A stretch of 64,000 bases of DNA from Shewanella mangrovisoli (GTDB lineage: Bacteria; Pseudomonadota; Gammaproteobacteria; Enterobacterales; Shewanellaceae): the NCBI RefSeq assembly GCF_019457635.1, contig NZ_CP080412.1, positions 1 to 64,000 of the forward strand, written 5' to 3'. Below are positions 9,279 through 18,194 of this stretch, one piece after another (within the stretch, counting starts at the first letter, position 1; each line of letters opens with the position of its first letter). The notes under the pieces were generated by a model. It was not told the origin of the DNA. It saw only the letters and a list, made by a program, of their open reading frames with translations, and searched no databases. The translations under genes and the position numbers were made by a program.

Positions 9279-9938
9279 TTACTCGGCGTCGCCTTGGTTT
9301 TCTAACTCATCAGCCAACCATTGCGGATGGCACCATTCATTTAAGATACTCAGCACTTTAGGTTTGCCCGTGCCCTTGAGCGCAGAAAAAGGCTCAACCT
9401 GTACCCAATCACCAAATTCAACCAACGCTTTACGCACTTCGTTTACGGTTTTCATCTTCGCGCTTTGCGCCAATTTATCGGACTTAGTCAGTAATGCGAG
9501 TACCGGAATTTCACTCGCAACCGCCCATTCGATCATCTGCATATCCAGATCTTTCAACGGATGACGAATATCCATCAATACCACAACGCCACTTAAGCAT
9601 GCACGCTTCTGCAAATATTCGCCGAGGGATTGTTGCCATTTTAATTTCATCGCCAAAGGCACTTGAGCAAAACCATAACCCGGTAAATCGACTAATCGGC
9701 GCTGCGCATCGAGTTCAAATACGTTGATCAGCTGAGTGCGACCTGGCGTTTTACTGGTACGCGCTAAGTTTTTCTGCTCAGTTAATGCATTGAGTGCACT
9801 TGATTTTCCGGCATTGGAGCGACCAGCAAAAGCAATCTCAACACCAACGTCGCCGGGCAGATATTGATCCAAATGTGCAATGTCAGGTGCACTGATTAAA
9901 AACTTCGCCCTGCGAAAATCTATATGAGATTCAGTCAC
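9279..9938 (-). CDS. engB: Ribosome biogenesis GTPase YihA/YsxC (EngB)
   Basis: Essential GTPase of the TrmE-Era-EngA superfamily needed for late large-subunit assembly and normal division. 219 residues; E. coli has 210. GTPase motifs are complete: G1 GRSNAGKSS (39-47), G2 threonine in PGRTQ, G3 DLPGYG (84-89), G4 TKSD (151-154) and G5 SALK. It reads toward Spot 42 and is divergent from the cytochrome c4 gene. Start ATG at 9938 fits the family's short N-terminal extension. Confidence 0.96.
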   Translation of the reverse strand: MTESHIDFRRAKFLISAPDIAHLDQYLPGDVGVEIAFAGRSNAGKSSALNALTEQKNLARTSKTPGRTQLINVFELDAQRRLVDLPGYGFAQVPLAMKLKWQQSLGEYLQKRACLSGVVVLMDIRHPLKDLDMQMIEWAVASEIPVLALLTKSDKLAQSAKMKTVNEVRKALVEFGDWVQVEPFSALKGTGKPKVLSILNEWCHPQWLADELENQGDAE

Positions 9939-10107
9939 TATTTACTCCAATATATTTACTGCGCAATACCATAATTTATGAAGAATTGCTTACTTTTCCA
10001 CGTTTTCGTGTAAAATATTACCCCGATCACATTAAACATATTTTACCACGCTTGCGGGTCACCCTAGTAAGCTCAGGATAATAATCTTAACCAGAAGTTG
10101 GAACGCC

Positions 10108-10731
10108 ATGAAAAAGTTAGCTCTTGCGCTGTCTGTTGTAGTTGCCGCCATATCTTCACCTGCGATTGCTGAAGGTAATGCTGAAGCGGGAAAAACTAAA
10201 GTTATCGTTTGTTCTGCCTGTCACGGCATGGACGGTAACAGTATGATCGATATGTACCCTAAGCTTGCGGGCCAACACGCCACATACCTCCAAAAGCAAC
10301 TACATGATTTCCGTAGTGCGGCGCAATCTGGCGGTAAAGATGGTCGTATGGATCCTATCATGAGTGGTATGGCAATGCCTCTAAGCGATCAAGATATTCT
10401 TGATATCAGCGCTTATTTCTCTAGCCAAGCAATCCAAGTTGCTGAGGCGAAAGATGTTCCTGAGCTAGGTTCAAAACTTTACAAAGGTGGCGATGTATCA
10501 CGCGGCATCACAGCTTGTATGGCATGTCACGGTCCAGATGGTAAAGGTGCTGAGTCAGCAGGTTTCCCAGCATTAGCCGGTCAACACGCAAACTACATCA
10601 AGATCCAACTGACTAAGTTCCGTGATGCGGGTCGCCACAATGATCTCAACGGCATGATGCAAGATGTCGCGAAAAAGTTAAGCGACAGTGATATCGAAGC
10701 ATTATCTAAATATATTGCTAGCCTGAAATAG
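10108..10731 (+). CDS. Dihaem cytochrome c4
   Basis: Periplasmic electron carrier with two c-type haem domains that brings electrons to terminal oxidases. 207 residues: signal peptide with cleavage after about A21 (SPAIA-EG), haem site 1 C35-SA-C38-H39, haem site 2 C137-MA-C140-H141. Methionines in MSGMAMPLS and LNGMMQDV are candidate axial ligands in each half. The two halves are clearly duplicated (PKLAGQHATYL, PALAGQHANYI). It has a normal terminator and lies between yihA and the CsrC-like RNA, where E. coli has no such gene. Confidence 0.95.
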   Translation: MKKLALALSVVVAAISSPAIAEGNAEAGKTKVIVCSACHGMDGNSMIDMYPKLAGQHATYLQKQLHDFRSAAQSGGKDGRMDPIMSGMAMPLSDQDILDISAYFSSQAIQVAEAKDVPELGSKLYKGGDVSRGITACMACHGPDGKGAESAGFPALAGQHANYIKIQLTKFRDAGRHNDLNGMMQDVAKKLSDSDIEALSKYIASLK

Positions 10732-10740
10732 GTTTTAGCG

Positions 10741-10773
10741 ATGAAAAAGGGTGCATAGTCACCCTTTTTTACC
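10741..10773 (+). terminator. Cytochrome c4 terminator
   Basis: AAAAAGGGTG, loop CATAGT, CACCCTTTTTT, starting ten bases after the stop codon. Confidence 0.85.
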
Positions 10774-10780
10774 ACCACAA

Positions 10781-10800
10781 AGTTTACGTTAACGTAAACT
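10781..10800. promoter_or_regulatory. 20-bp perfect palindrome, probable operator
   Basis: AGTTTACGTTAACGTAAACT is exactly self-complementary. It ends 15 bases before a sigma-70-like -35 element. The core resembles, from memory, operators of the MerR-family branched-chain catabolism regulator LiuR; this match was not verified. Confidence 0.6.
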
Positions 10801-10815
10801 GATGAAGATTCGTGC

Positions 10816-10844
10816 TTGACATAGATCACAGATTTGGGTTTAAT
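10816..10844 (+). promoter_or_regulatory. Sigma-70-like promoter upstream of the CsrC-like RNA
   Basis: TTGACA (10816-10821), 17-base spacer, TTTAAT (10839-10844). The stretch CTTGACATAGATCACAG overlapping the -35 resembles a CRP or FNR-type site (TTGAC-N4-ATCAC). Start of transcription would be near 10851, about 185 bases before the first GGA motif of the RNA. What it drives is not certain. Confidence 0.5.
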
Positions 10845-11029
10845 AAGCCCCGTACCGAGATAAACCCATCTGTTTGTACAAATAAATTAATAATAACTTG
10901 CAGATTTCGGTATAATTAACATTCAAGATATAAGAATAAAGACTCTCAATAACAATAATATAACTAAGACCACTCTCTAATAATAATAAGAGCAGTGATT
11001 TCGCCTTGAAATCCCGGTCAGTACATTTT

Positions 11030-11457
11030 TGTAAGGGATGGCCGATAACGCCAATTTGCGATAAGCAAATCGCCTTACACTCAGGGTAACTTGCCCCATC
11101 AGGACACAGTTTGAATGATTCAAACTGTAGCAAAGGAAGCTAATAGCTTTGGATGCACTGGCTGGAAGCTTGTTATCACTGGAAGGTACTTCAAGCAACA
11201 TGGATGGTTAACTTAACGTCATTGATGACGCTGTAATAAAGATGTGTCTTGAGACCATCTACGGAAACTGTGGTCTGGATGGCGACAGAAACTAATTAAG
11301 TGTCTGGAAGACCGATAACTAAAATGATGCAGGGAAAGCAGTAAAAAAAAGAAGGATACCGACCGGGAAAGTCGCATAGCAAGTAAGGATACTTGGAATC
11401 AGAATAGGGTGCAAAATGCACCGTTTGTAAGGCGGCAGTCTAACTGCCGCCTTTTTT
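11030..11457 (+). ncRNA. csrC: CsrC/CsrB-type CsrA-sequestering RNA
   Basis: A non-coding stretch with about 15 GGA triplets between 11036 and 11397, many in small hairpin loops: AGACCA-...GGA...-TGGTCT (11252-11276), GTCT-GGA-AGAC (11302-11312) and GAC-CGGGAAA-GTC (11361-11373). This is the signature of RNAs that titrate the translational regulator CsrA. It ends with a textbook terminator (AAGGCGGCAG, loop TCTAA, CTGCCGCCTTTTTT) at 11429-11457. Synteny between yihA and yihI is that of E. coli csrC. The 5' end is uncertain: TACATT at 11022-11027 is a candidate -10, but transcripts could also begin at TATAAT 10911 or the 10816 promoter. No perfect UvrY box was found. Confidence 0.78.
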
Positions 11458-11564
11458 CTTTGTTTTTCTTTGTGATAATCCACCGGCATACATCCAGCTC
11501 CGAAAGTGCACTTCCGCAATATAATTGTTACAATCAAGACCTTAATACTTTTCTAGTTGACTCA

Positions 11565-12203
11565 ATGCGCAGATGTCCCCTTTGTCATAGCACGCAAACA
11601 CTGTTGCTCCTTCAGGACAAGAAACGGTGTTTTTATGTTTGCCAGACATGCGGACTCACCTTTGCTGACGCAAATAGCCATCTTCCTCCCGCGGCAGAAA
11701 AGCAGCGTTATGGCCGTTCGCGGATTGCCGCCAAGCAGCGCCAACTGTCGCAATTTATTTTACCGCTACTGACACAAATACAATTGCAGCAAAAGGGTAG
11801 CCTCACGGGCTTAAATTTTGGCCGCGTGTTAGATCAAACCAGTCTGGCGACCATTGAATCGGCGGGACACACTTTCAAGCAGTATGATCCTTTCTTCGCG
11901 CCAGACCACGAAACGCTTAAGCAAGAGTATGATTTTATTTGCTGCTACCGAGTTTTTGAGCATTTTCAGCATCCCAGCAGAGAATGGAGTCTACTGACCC
12001 GTTTACTCAAATCGGGTGGCTGGTTAGCGATTAGCACACCCTTATTAATTGATTTAGAAGGCTTTGCTAAATGGCATTATAAAAACAATCTCACTCACGT
12101 GAGTTTTTACCAAAGACAAACCTTTGAATACCTAGCGAGTAATAGCGATTTTGAACTATTATTTGCCGCGAAAGACCTCGTTTTGATGCAAAAAACATCA
12201 TAA
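11565..12203 (+). CDS. Class I SAM-dependent methyltransferase-like protein with zinc ribbon
   Basis: 212 residues from the ATG at 11565 (MRRCPLCHSTQ). The open frame extends back into the CsrC terminator, but that part has no family-like sequence and is not translated in my view. N-terminal CPLC and CQTC pairs form a likely zinc ribbon (about 4-32), followed by a methyltransferase-like fold: LNFGRVLDQ in place of a glycine-rich motif I, and YDFICCYRVFEHFQHP, the motif of the Methyltransf_23 group. The usual SAM-binding GxGxG is not evident, so activity is uncertain. Substrate unknown. Lies between the CsrC-like RNA and yihI. Confidence 0.75.
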   Translation: MRRCPLCHSTQTLLLLQDKKRCFYVCQTCGLTFADANSHLPPAAEKQRYGRSRIAAKQRQLSQFILPLLTQIQLQQKGSLTGLNFGRVLDQTSLATIESAGHTFKQYDPFFAPDHETLKQEYDFICCYRVFEHFQHPSREWSLLTRLLKSGGWLAISTPLLIDLEGFAKWHYKNNLTHVSFYQRQTFEYLASNSDFELLFAAKDLVLMQKTS

Positions 12204-12285
12204 TCTGGTATAACAGCCGACCGAATTTAGTACCGAGTCGATCCCGTATCGGCTAGGCCACACGTTGTAAACAATTGAGAAAATC

Positions 12286-12837
12286 ATGTCTCGTAGCAAG
12301 AAAACACGCAAGGGCGGCGAGAATAGCCCTAAATTACAGCCAAGAGTGAAAAAGCAGGATCGTGCAGAAGTCACTGGCAAGCGCGCCGAAAAGGGCAATA
12401 AGTCTGGCAGTCGTCATAATGAAGCAATGATCAATGCTCAAGCACCACAGAAAAAGGCTGCGCAGAGCAAAGATCCTCGCCATGGCAGCAAAAAGCCTGT
12501 GGCATTGGCTTTACCAACTGCAACAGAAAAGCCTGCCACACCAAAGGTTAAGCAACCTAAGCTAACCGACGAGCAAAAACTGCTGAAACTGGAAGAAGAT
12601 CCAAGACTGAACCAGTTGCTCGATATGCTGGAAGAAGGCCGTAACCTAAGCAATGACGACCAACAGTGGTTAGATCAGCAGCTGAACAAGATTGAAGCCC
12701 TGATGATCAAGCTGGGTATCAGCGATGAGCTAGAAGATGAAGCGCCAGCGAAATCTAAAGCCGATTCAGATGATGACCTGTTCGATCGCTTTGAATCCGG
12801 TGCCGAACTGCTAAAAGATTATCAAGATAAGTTTTAA
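12286..12837 (+). CDS. yihI: Der GTPase-activating protein YihI
   Basis: YihI stimulates GTP hydrolysis by the ribosome-assembly GTPase Der (EngA). 183 residues: a very basic, low-complexity N-terminal half (SRSKKTRKGG, many Lys/Arg/Gln) and an acidic C-terminal helical half (EDPRLNQLLDMLEEGRNLSNDDQQWLDQQLNKIE), the typical YihI layout. Same chromosomal position as in E. coli, next to hemN. Followed directly by a strong terminator. Confidence 0.92.
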   Translation: MSRSKKTRKGGENSPKLQPRVKKQDRAEVTGKRAEKGNKSGSRHNEAMINAQAPQKKAAQSKDPRHGSKKPVALALPTATEKPATPKVKQPKLTDEQKLLKLEEDPRLNQLLDMLEEGRNLSNDDQQWLDQQLNKIEALMIKLGISDELEDEAPAKSKADSDDDLFDRFESGAELLKDYQDKF

Positions 12838-12849
12838 ATCTTAGAATAT

Positions 12850-12883
12850 GCATAAAAACAAAGCGCTCAGCCTTTGTTTTTAT
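12850..12883. terminator. yihI terminator
   Basis: CATAAAAACAAAG and CTTTGTTTTTATG, a perfect 13-base stem with an 8-base loop. The ATG at 12882 of the next open frame is inside its right arm, which argues for the later GTG start of that gene. Confidence 0.8.
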
Positions 12884-12905
12884 GCAGTCTAAACAAGGAG
12901 TTTAC

Positions 12906-13373
12906 GTGTCTACCACTCTTATCCTGCTTGGTTTTATCATCATTGTTGCCCTCAGTAGCTACGCCACCTTCTTACTCCTCAAACTCAAGCAACAGAAACA
13001 ACGCCAACAGGCGCTCACTGCCGAGCGTGAAGCGGCGGCTAACGCGAAACGCGCCCAAGTACTAGAAGATATTCGTTATATCGCCACCGCCATGATTGAT
13101 GACCGCTGCGAAATCTCTGAAGGCGTGGTGAGAATTGGCCGTTTATTTGAAATTTTATCCTTAAGCGAGCGGGTTGCGCCTGAGTTCCCGGCATTCTTCC
13201 AACACTTTGAGCTGATTAAAGATCACCCGATTATGGAAGCTCGCCAAGCCCTGCCGAAGCAAGAACGTATGAAGCTCGATTTTGTCCGCATGAAATCTGA
13301 AGCTGAACTGGCCGAAGGCATTACCGCCGACGCCAAAAAGCTCTCCAGTTATCAGTTAAAAGCCCCGCATTAA
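12906..13373 (+). CDS. DUF2489 membrane protein
   Basis: 155 residues from GTG 12906, placed by the AAGGAG box at 12895-12900. An N-terminal membrane helix (STTLILLGFIIIVALSSYATFLLL, about 2-26) is followed by a basic coiled-coil-like stretch (KLKQQKQRQQALTAEREAAANAKRAQVLED) and a cytoplasmic domain conserved as DUF2489 in gamma-proteobacteria. Function is not known. It sits between yihI and hemN as in Vibrio and relatives. The in-frame ATG at 12882 is disfavoured because it lies in the preceding terminator. Confidence 0.85.
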   Translation: MSTTLILLGFIIIVALSSYATFLLLKLKQQKQRQQALTAEREAAANAKRAQVLEDIRYIATAMIDDRCEISEGVVRIGRLFEILSLSERVAPEFPAFFQHFELIKDHPIMEARQALPKQERMKLDFVRMKSEAELAEGITADAKKLSSYQLKAPH

Positions 13374-13387
13374 GCTGACCACATTAA

Positions 13388-13415
13388 CCTCAAGGCCAAA
13401 GCCTTGGCTTTGAGG
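13388..13415 (+). terminator. Hairpin after DUF2489 gene
   Basis: CCTCAAGGCCAA and TTGGCTTTGAGG, a 12-base stem with one wobble, 15 bases past the stop. Only a weak T content follows, so termination is probable rather than certain. The remaining gap to hemN (to 13631) holds its promoter and no gene. Confidence 0.5.
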
Positions 13416-13631
13416 CACAATAGCTCCCGCATTTCTTTTCCCACACAGAGTACAGCTTCCCGTGAGCCTGTGCACAAAACCTCCAAAAAACAACAGACAT
13501 TGGCTCCTTTTTCATAGATATTGCGTAACTTCTAAAAGGACAGACATCATTTTTACAACCTAGATCAAGGTTATTTAGCTAAGAACCTTGCATACTTCGC
13601 TTGTTGCTAATTTACCCTCGGAGGACACGCC

Positions 13632-15008
13632 TTGAAGCAGCCCACTCAGATAAGCTGGGATCAGTCGATGATCGAAAAATATAACTACAGCGGTCCCCGT
13701 TACACTTCTTACCCAACGGCGCTGGAGTTCGATGATTCATTCACTGAACAAAACCTGTTAACGGCGATTGAAAACAGTAAGAGTGACAAACTGTCGCTGT
13801 ATATTCACATCCCCTTCTGCGCCAAACTTTGCTACTACTGTGGCTGTAATAAAGTTATCACTCGCCACGCCCACAAGGCCGATCAATATATCGAGTATTT
13901 GAGCCACGAAATTATTAAGCGCGCTCCGCTGTTTAAGCACTACACAGTCACCCAAATGCACTGGGGCGGCGGCACGCCAACCTTCTTAAATCCTGAGCAA
14001 ATTCTGAAGTTAACCGACTTAATCAAGGCTAACTTCAACTTTGCCGCTGAGGGTGAGTTCTCTATCGAAGTTGACCCGCGTGAGATTGAGCTTTCAATGC
14101 TCGATACCTTAAAAGAAGCGGGCTTTAACCGCATTTCTATCGGGGTGCAGGACTTCAATAAAGAAGTACAAGTCGCGGTTAACCGTGAGCAGGACGAGCA
14201 ATTTATTTTCGATTTAATGGCCAAAGCCAAGGCCATGGGATTTGTCTCAACCAATATCGATTTAATTTACGGTCTACCGCATCAGACACCCGAAACATTC
14301 GCCGCCACCATGCAGCGCGTGTTAGACCTGTCGCCCGATCGTCTATCTGTGTTCAACTATGCCCACTTACCCGCGCGTTTTGCCGCGCAGCGTAAGATCA
14401 AAGATGAACATTTACCATCGCCGAAACAAAAACTCGAGATGTTGCATCAAACAATCGAGACCTTAACCGGCGCGGGTTATCAGTACATTGGCATGGACCA
14501 CTTCGCTAAGCCTGACGATGAGTTGGCTAAGCTGCAACGCGAAGGCAAACTGCACCGCAACTTCCAGGGTTATACCACCCAAGAAGAATGCGACCTACTC
14601 GGTCTGGGCGTGTCTTCAATCAGCCAAATAGGCGATTGTTATGCGCAAAACCAGAAGGATATTCGTCCTTACTACGAAGCCATCGACAAAGACGGACATG
14701 CACTGTGGAAAGGCTGTAGCCTGAACCGTGACGACGAAATCCGCCGCGTAGTGATCAAACAACTGATCTGCCACTTCGATTTAGATATGGCAAAAATGGA
14801 CGAGAAACTAGGTATTAAGTTTGAGGAATACTTCGCCGAAGACTTAAAACTGCTGCAAACCTTTATCGACGATAAGTTAGTCGACGTCACCGACAGAAAG
14901 ATCACCATCAGCCCCACAGGCCGCCTGCTGATCCGCAATATCTGTATGTGCTTCGACCTTTACTATCGTCAAAAAGCGCGTCAACAACAGTTCTCCCGTG
15001 TGATCTAA
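13632..15008 (+). CDS. hemN: Oxygen-independent coproporphyrinogen III oxidase
   Basis: Radical-SAM enzyme that decarboxylates coproporphyrinogen III to protoporphyrinogen IX in haem synthesis without oxygen. 458 residues; starts at TTG 13632 with a GGAGGA box six bases upstream, giving KQPTQISWDQ before the family's YNYSGPRYTSYPTA. The iron-sulfur motif is C63-x3-C67-x2-C70-x-C72, matching true HemN rather than HemW. The GGGTP SAM-binding turn follows (HWGGGTPTF), and the C-terminal domain is complete. A GATCAAGG half-site near 13563 may belong to an anaerobic regulator, but a full FNR palindrome is not there. Confidence 0.97.
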   Translation: MKQPTQISWDQSMIEKYNYSGPRYTSYPTALEFDDSFTEQNLLTAIENSKSDKLSLYIHIPFCAKLCYYCGCNKVITRHAHKADQYIEYLSHEIIKRAPLFKHYTVTQMHWGGGTPTFLNPEQILKLTDLIKANFNFAAEGEFSIEVDPREIELSMLDTLKEAGFNRISIGVQDFNKEVQVAVNREQDEQFIFDLMAKAKAMGFVSTNIDLIYGLPHQTPETFAATMQRVLDLSPDRLSVFNYAHLPARFAAQRKIKDEHLPSPKQKLEMLHQTIETLTGAGYQYIGMDHFAKPDDELAKLQREGKLHRNFQGYTTQEECDLLGLGVSSISQIGDCYAQNQKDIRPYYEAIDKDGHALWKGCSLNRDDEIRRVVIKQLICHFDLDMAKMDEKLGIKFEEYFAEDLKLLQTFIDDKLVDVTDRKITISPTGRLLIRNICMCFDLYYRQKARQQQFSRVI

Positions 15009-15022
15009 CACAGACGCCTCTC

Positions 15023-15061
15023 CAATAAAAAAATCCGACTCAAATGTCGGATTTTTTATTG
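15023..15061. terminator. Bidirectional terminator between hemN and add
   Basis: CAATAAAAAAATCCGAC, loop TCAAAT, GTCGGATTTTTTATTG. Runs of A and T on both flanks serve the convergent hemN and add. Confidence 0.85.
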
Positions 15062-15079
15062 GGAAACAGAGCTACTTAC

Positions 15080-16084
<1,005 letters not shown>

Positions 16085-16286
16085 CTATGTGAACTACCCA
16101 GCCAATGCTTTTGTTATTTGGTCTAGGGCGGACCCTAAGTTTAACACGCATTCTTTGGTGGCACTCAGCTAAGGGCGGGATTTAAATTCACATTCAGTCA
16201 CAATTCTGCTTAATATGCGTACAACAATCTGGGGTAAACCTCAGGCATAATGACTTCAATAACAACGAAAATATCCGAGATAAATC

Positions 16287-18092
16287 ATGCATAAACTCTT
16301 TACCCCAAGCTTACTGATTTGCGCCCTGAGTGCCTGTAGTGCGGTTCAGCCCCCAATCGAATCCACCAAACAAACAACGGTAGCCGTTGCGCAGTCCACG
16401 GCCAAGACTATGGCCCCAGCACTGCAAGCGATTGTGGATCAAAGTTGGCAACTCCAACTCAGTGCCAGCCCTGAAATGGCCTATGGAATGGGGGATAAGA
16501 GTGCTGCAGGTAAACTGCAAGATCTGTCTCCAGAAGCCTTAGCTAAGCTCAATCAGGGACAAATGGCCATTCTCGCCCAATTGAAAGCACTGGATCGCAG
16601 CAAACTGAGTAAAGAGGATAAAATCAACGCCCAAATCCTCGAAGATCAGATCCAAAACGAGGTCGACCTGTATAAATACAAGGATTACTACCTGCCGATC
16701 ACCGCAGAGAGTGGCTTCCACGCCTATATATCTTCCATTGCGCAAGGGCGGTTCAATACCCTAGAGGATTACCAAAACTACCTAGGTAAGCTCAAGGCGC
16801 TACCGACCTATTTTGCCCAGCAAACCCATTGGTTAAAACAAGGACTAAAGGAAGGTATTACACCGCCTAAAGCCACGCTCAAGGGATTTGAAAACAGCAT
16901 TAGTGCTTACATCTTACCGGTAGAGAAAAGCAGTTATTTCAAGCCTTTTACTCAATACCCAAGCCACTTCACCGAGGCGCAAAAAGCGCAACTCACCCAA
17001 GAAGGCCGCGCATCGGTCGAGCAGAATGTGCTCCCGACCTATCAGGCTTTTTATGATTTTATGACTCAGGAGTATATGCCCAACACTCGGGAAAATATTG
17101 CCGCCAACAGCTTACCCGATGGTGACGCCTTCTATGAGAACCGCGTTCGCTACTACACGACCTTAAATATGACCTCGGCCGAAGTGCATGAACTCGGTTT
17201 AAAGGAAGTAAAACGTATCCGCCAGGAAATGGAGCAAGTCATTAAGTCTGTTGGCTTTAAAGGCAGCTTTGCCGACTTTTTGCATTTCTTGAGAACCGAC
17301 CCCCAGTTTTACACCACTAGTGCGGATCAGCTCCTGAAAGAAGCGGCATTTATTGCCAAAAAAGCCGATGCCATGTTGCCCAAATATTTTGGTAAATTGC
17401 CACGCAAACCCTATGGTATCGCACCAGTGCCGGCCGAAATCGCCCCCAAATACACCTCAGGCCGTTATTCAGGCTCTAATCGTGACGACGAGCCGGGTTA
17501 CTACTGGGTCAATACCTACGCCTTAGATAAACGCCCACTCTATGAACTCGAAGCGCTGACGCTGCACGAAGCCGTACCCGGGCATCATCTGCAGATTTCA
17601 CTGAACTCCGAACTGAGCTCGTTGCCCGATTTTCGTCGCTACAGCTATATTTCGGCCTTTGGTGAAGGTTGGGGATTGTATAGCGAATACTTAGGCTTAG
17701 AAGCGGGATTCTATCAAGACCCATACAGTAACTTTGGCCGTCTAACCTATGAGATGTGGCGCGCCGCTCGCCTCGTTGTCGATACGGGGATGCACGCCCA
17801 AGGTTGGAGTCGAGAACAAGCCATCGAGTTTATGGCGAGCAACACGGCGTTATCGCTCCACAATGTGACGACTGAAATTGACCGTTACATTACCTGGCCA
17901 GGGCAAGCGCTCTCCTACAAGATTGGTGAGCTCACCATTAAACGCCTACGCGCTAAAGCCGAGCAAGCCTTAGGCGATAAATTTGATATTCGCGCCTTCC
18001 ACGACGCCGTATTAGAGAATGGTTCTGTACCTATGTCGGTGCTGGAGCAGCAGATAAACGACTTTATCGAAGCGCAAAAAACCGCGATTTAA
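16287..18092 (+). CDS. DUF885 lipoprotein, probable zinc metallopeptidase
   Basis: 601 residues. The N-terminus is a lipoprotein signal with lipobox LSA-C17, so the mature protein is probably membrane-anchored in the envelope. The rest is the DUF885 fold. The sequence LHEAVPGHHLQ (H427, E428, H433, H434) is the HExxxGH-type zinc site of this group, and a second conserved block, FGEGWGLYSEYLG, supplies the distal glutamate. Likely a peptidase of unknown substrate; activity is inferred from the motif. Length is normal and the gene stands alone between add and pldB. Confidence 0.85.
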   Translation: MHKLFTPSLLICALSACSAVQPPIESTKQTTVAVAQSTAKTMAPALQAIVDQSWQLQLSASPEMAYGMGDKSAAGKLQDLSPEALAKLNQGQMAILAQLKALDRSKLSKEDKINAQILEDQIQNEVDLYKYKDYYLPITAESGFHAYISSIAQGRFNTLEDYQNYLGKLKALPTYFAQQTHWLKQGLKEGITPPKATLKGFENSISAYILPVEKSSYFKPFTQYPSHFTEAQKAQLTQEGRASVEQNVLPTYQAFYDFMTQEYMPNTRENIAANSLPDGDAFYENRVRYYTTLNMTSAEVHELGLKEVKRIRQEMEQVIKSVGFKGSFADFLHFLRTDPQFYTTSADQLLKEAAFIAKKADAMLPKYFGKLPRKPYGIAPVPAEIAPKYTSGRYSGSNRDDEPGYYWVNTYALDKRPLYELEALTLHEAVPGHHLQISLNSELSSLPDFRRYSYISAFGEGWGLYSEYLGLEAGFYQDPYSNFGRLTYEMWRAARLVVDTGMHAQGWSREQAIEFMASNTALSLHNVTTEIDRYITWPGQALSYKIGELTIKRLRAKAEQALGDKFDIRAFHDAVLENGSVPMSVLEQQINDFIEAQKTAI

Positions 18093-18194
18093 GCTCATCC
18101 CAAGGGAGCGGGTATTTTCCTGCTCCCTTTCCTGCCCGCCCCAGTTCTCTGATACACTCTAGCAAACCTTTTTGCCCGAGATGTGCGACAGAGT

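Noticed and set aside
10840..11201. Minus-strand open frames over the CsrC-like RNA
   Set aside because: No ribosome site, poor codon use and no family resemblance; the plus-strand RNA structure explains the sequence better.
11409..11564. Upstream extension of the methyltransferase frame
   Set aside because: It starts inside the CsrC terminator and has no conserved sequence before MRRCPLC.
12093..12104. ACTCACGTGAGT as a parS site
   Set aside because: Only the CACGTG core and two flanking bases match; the TGTT/AACA ends are missing.
13540..13600. Full FNR/EtrA site upstream of hemN
   Set aside because: Only a half-site (GATCAAGG) is present; the partner half is not recognisable.
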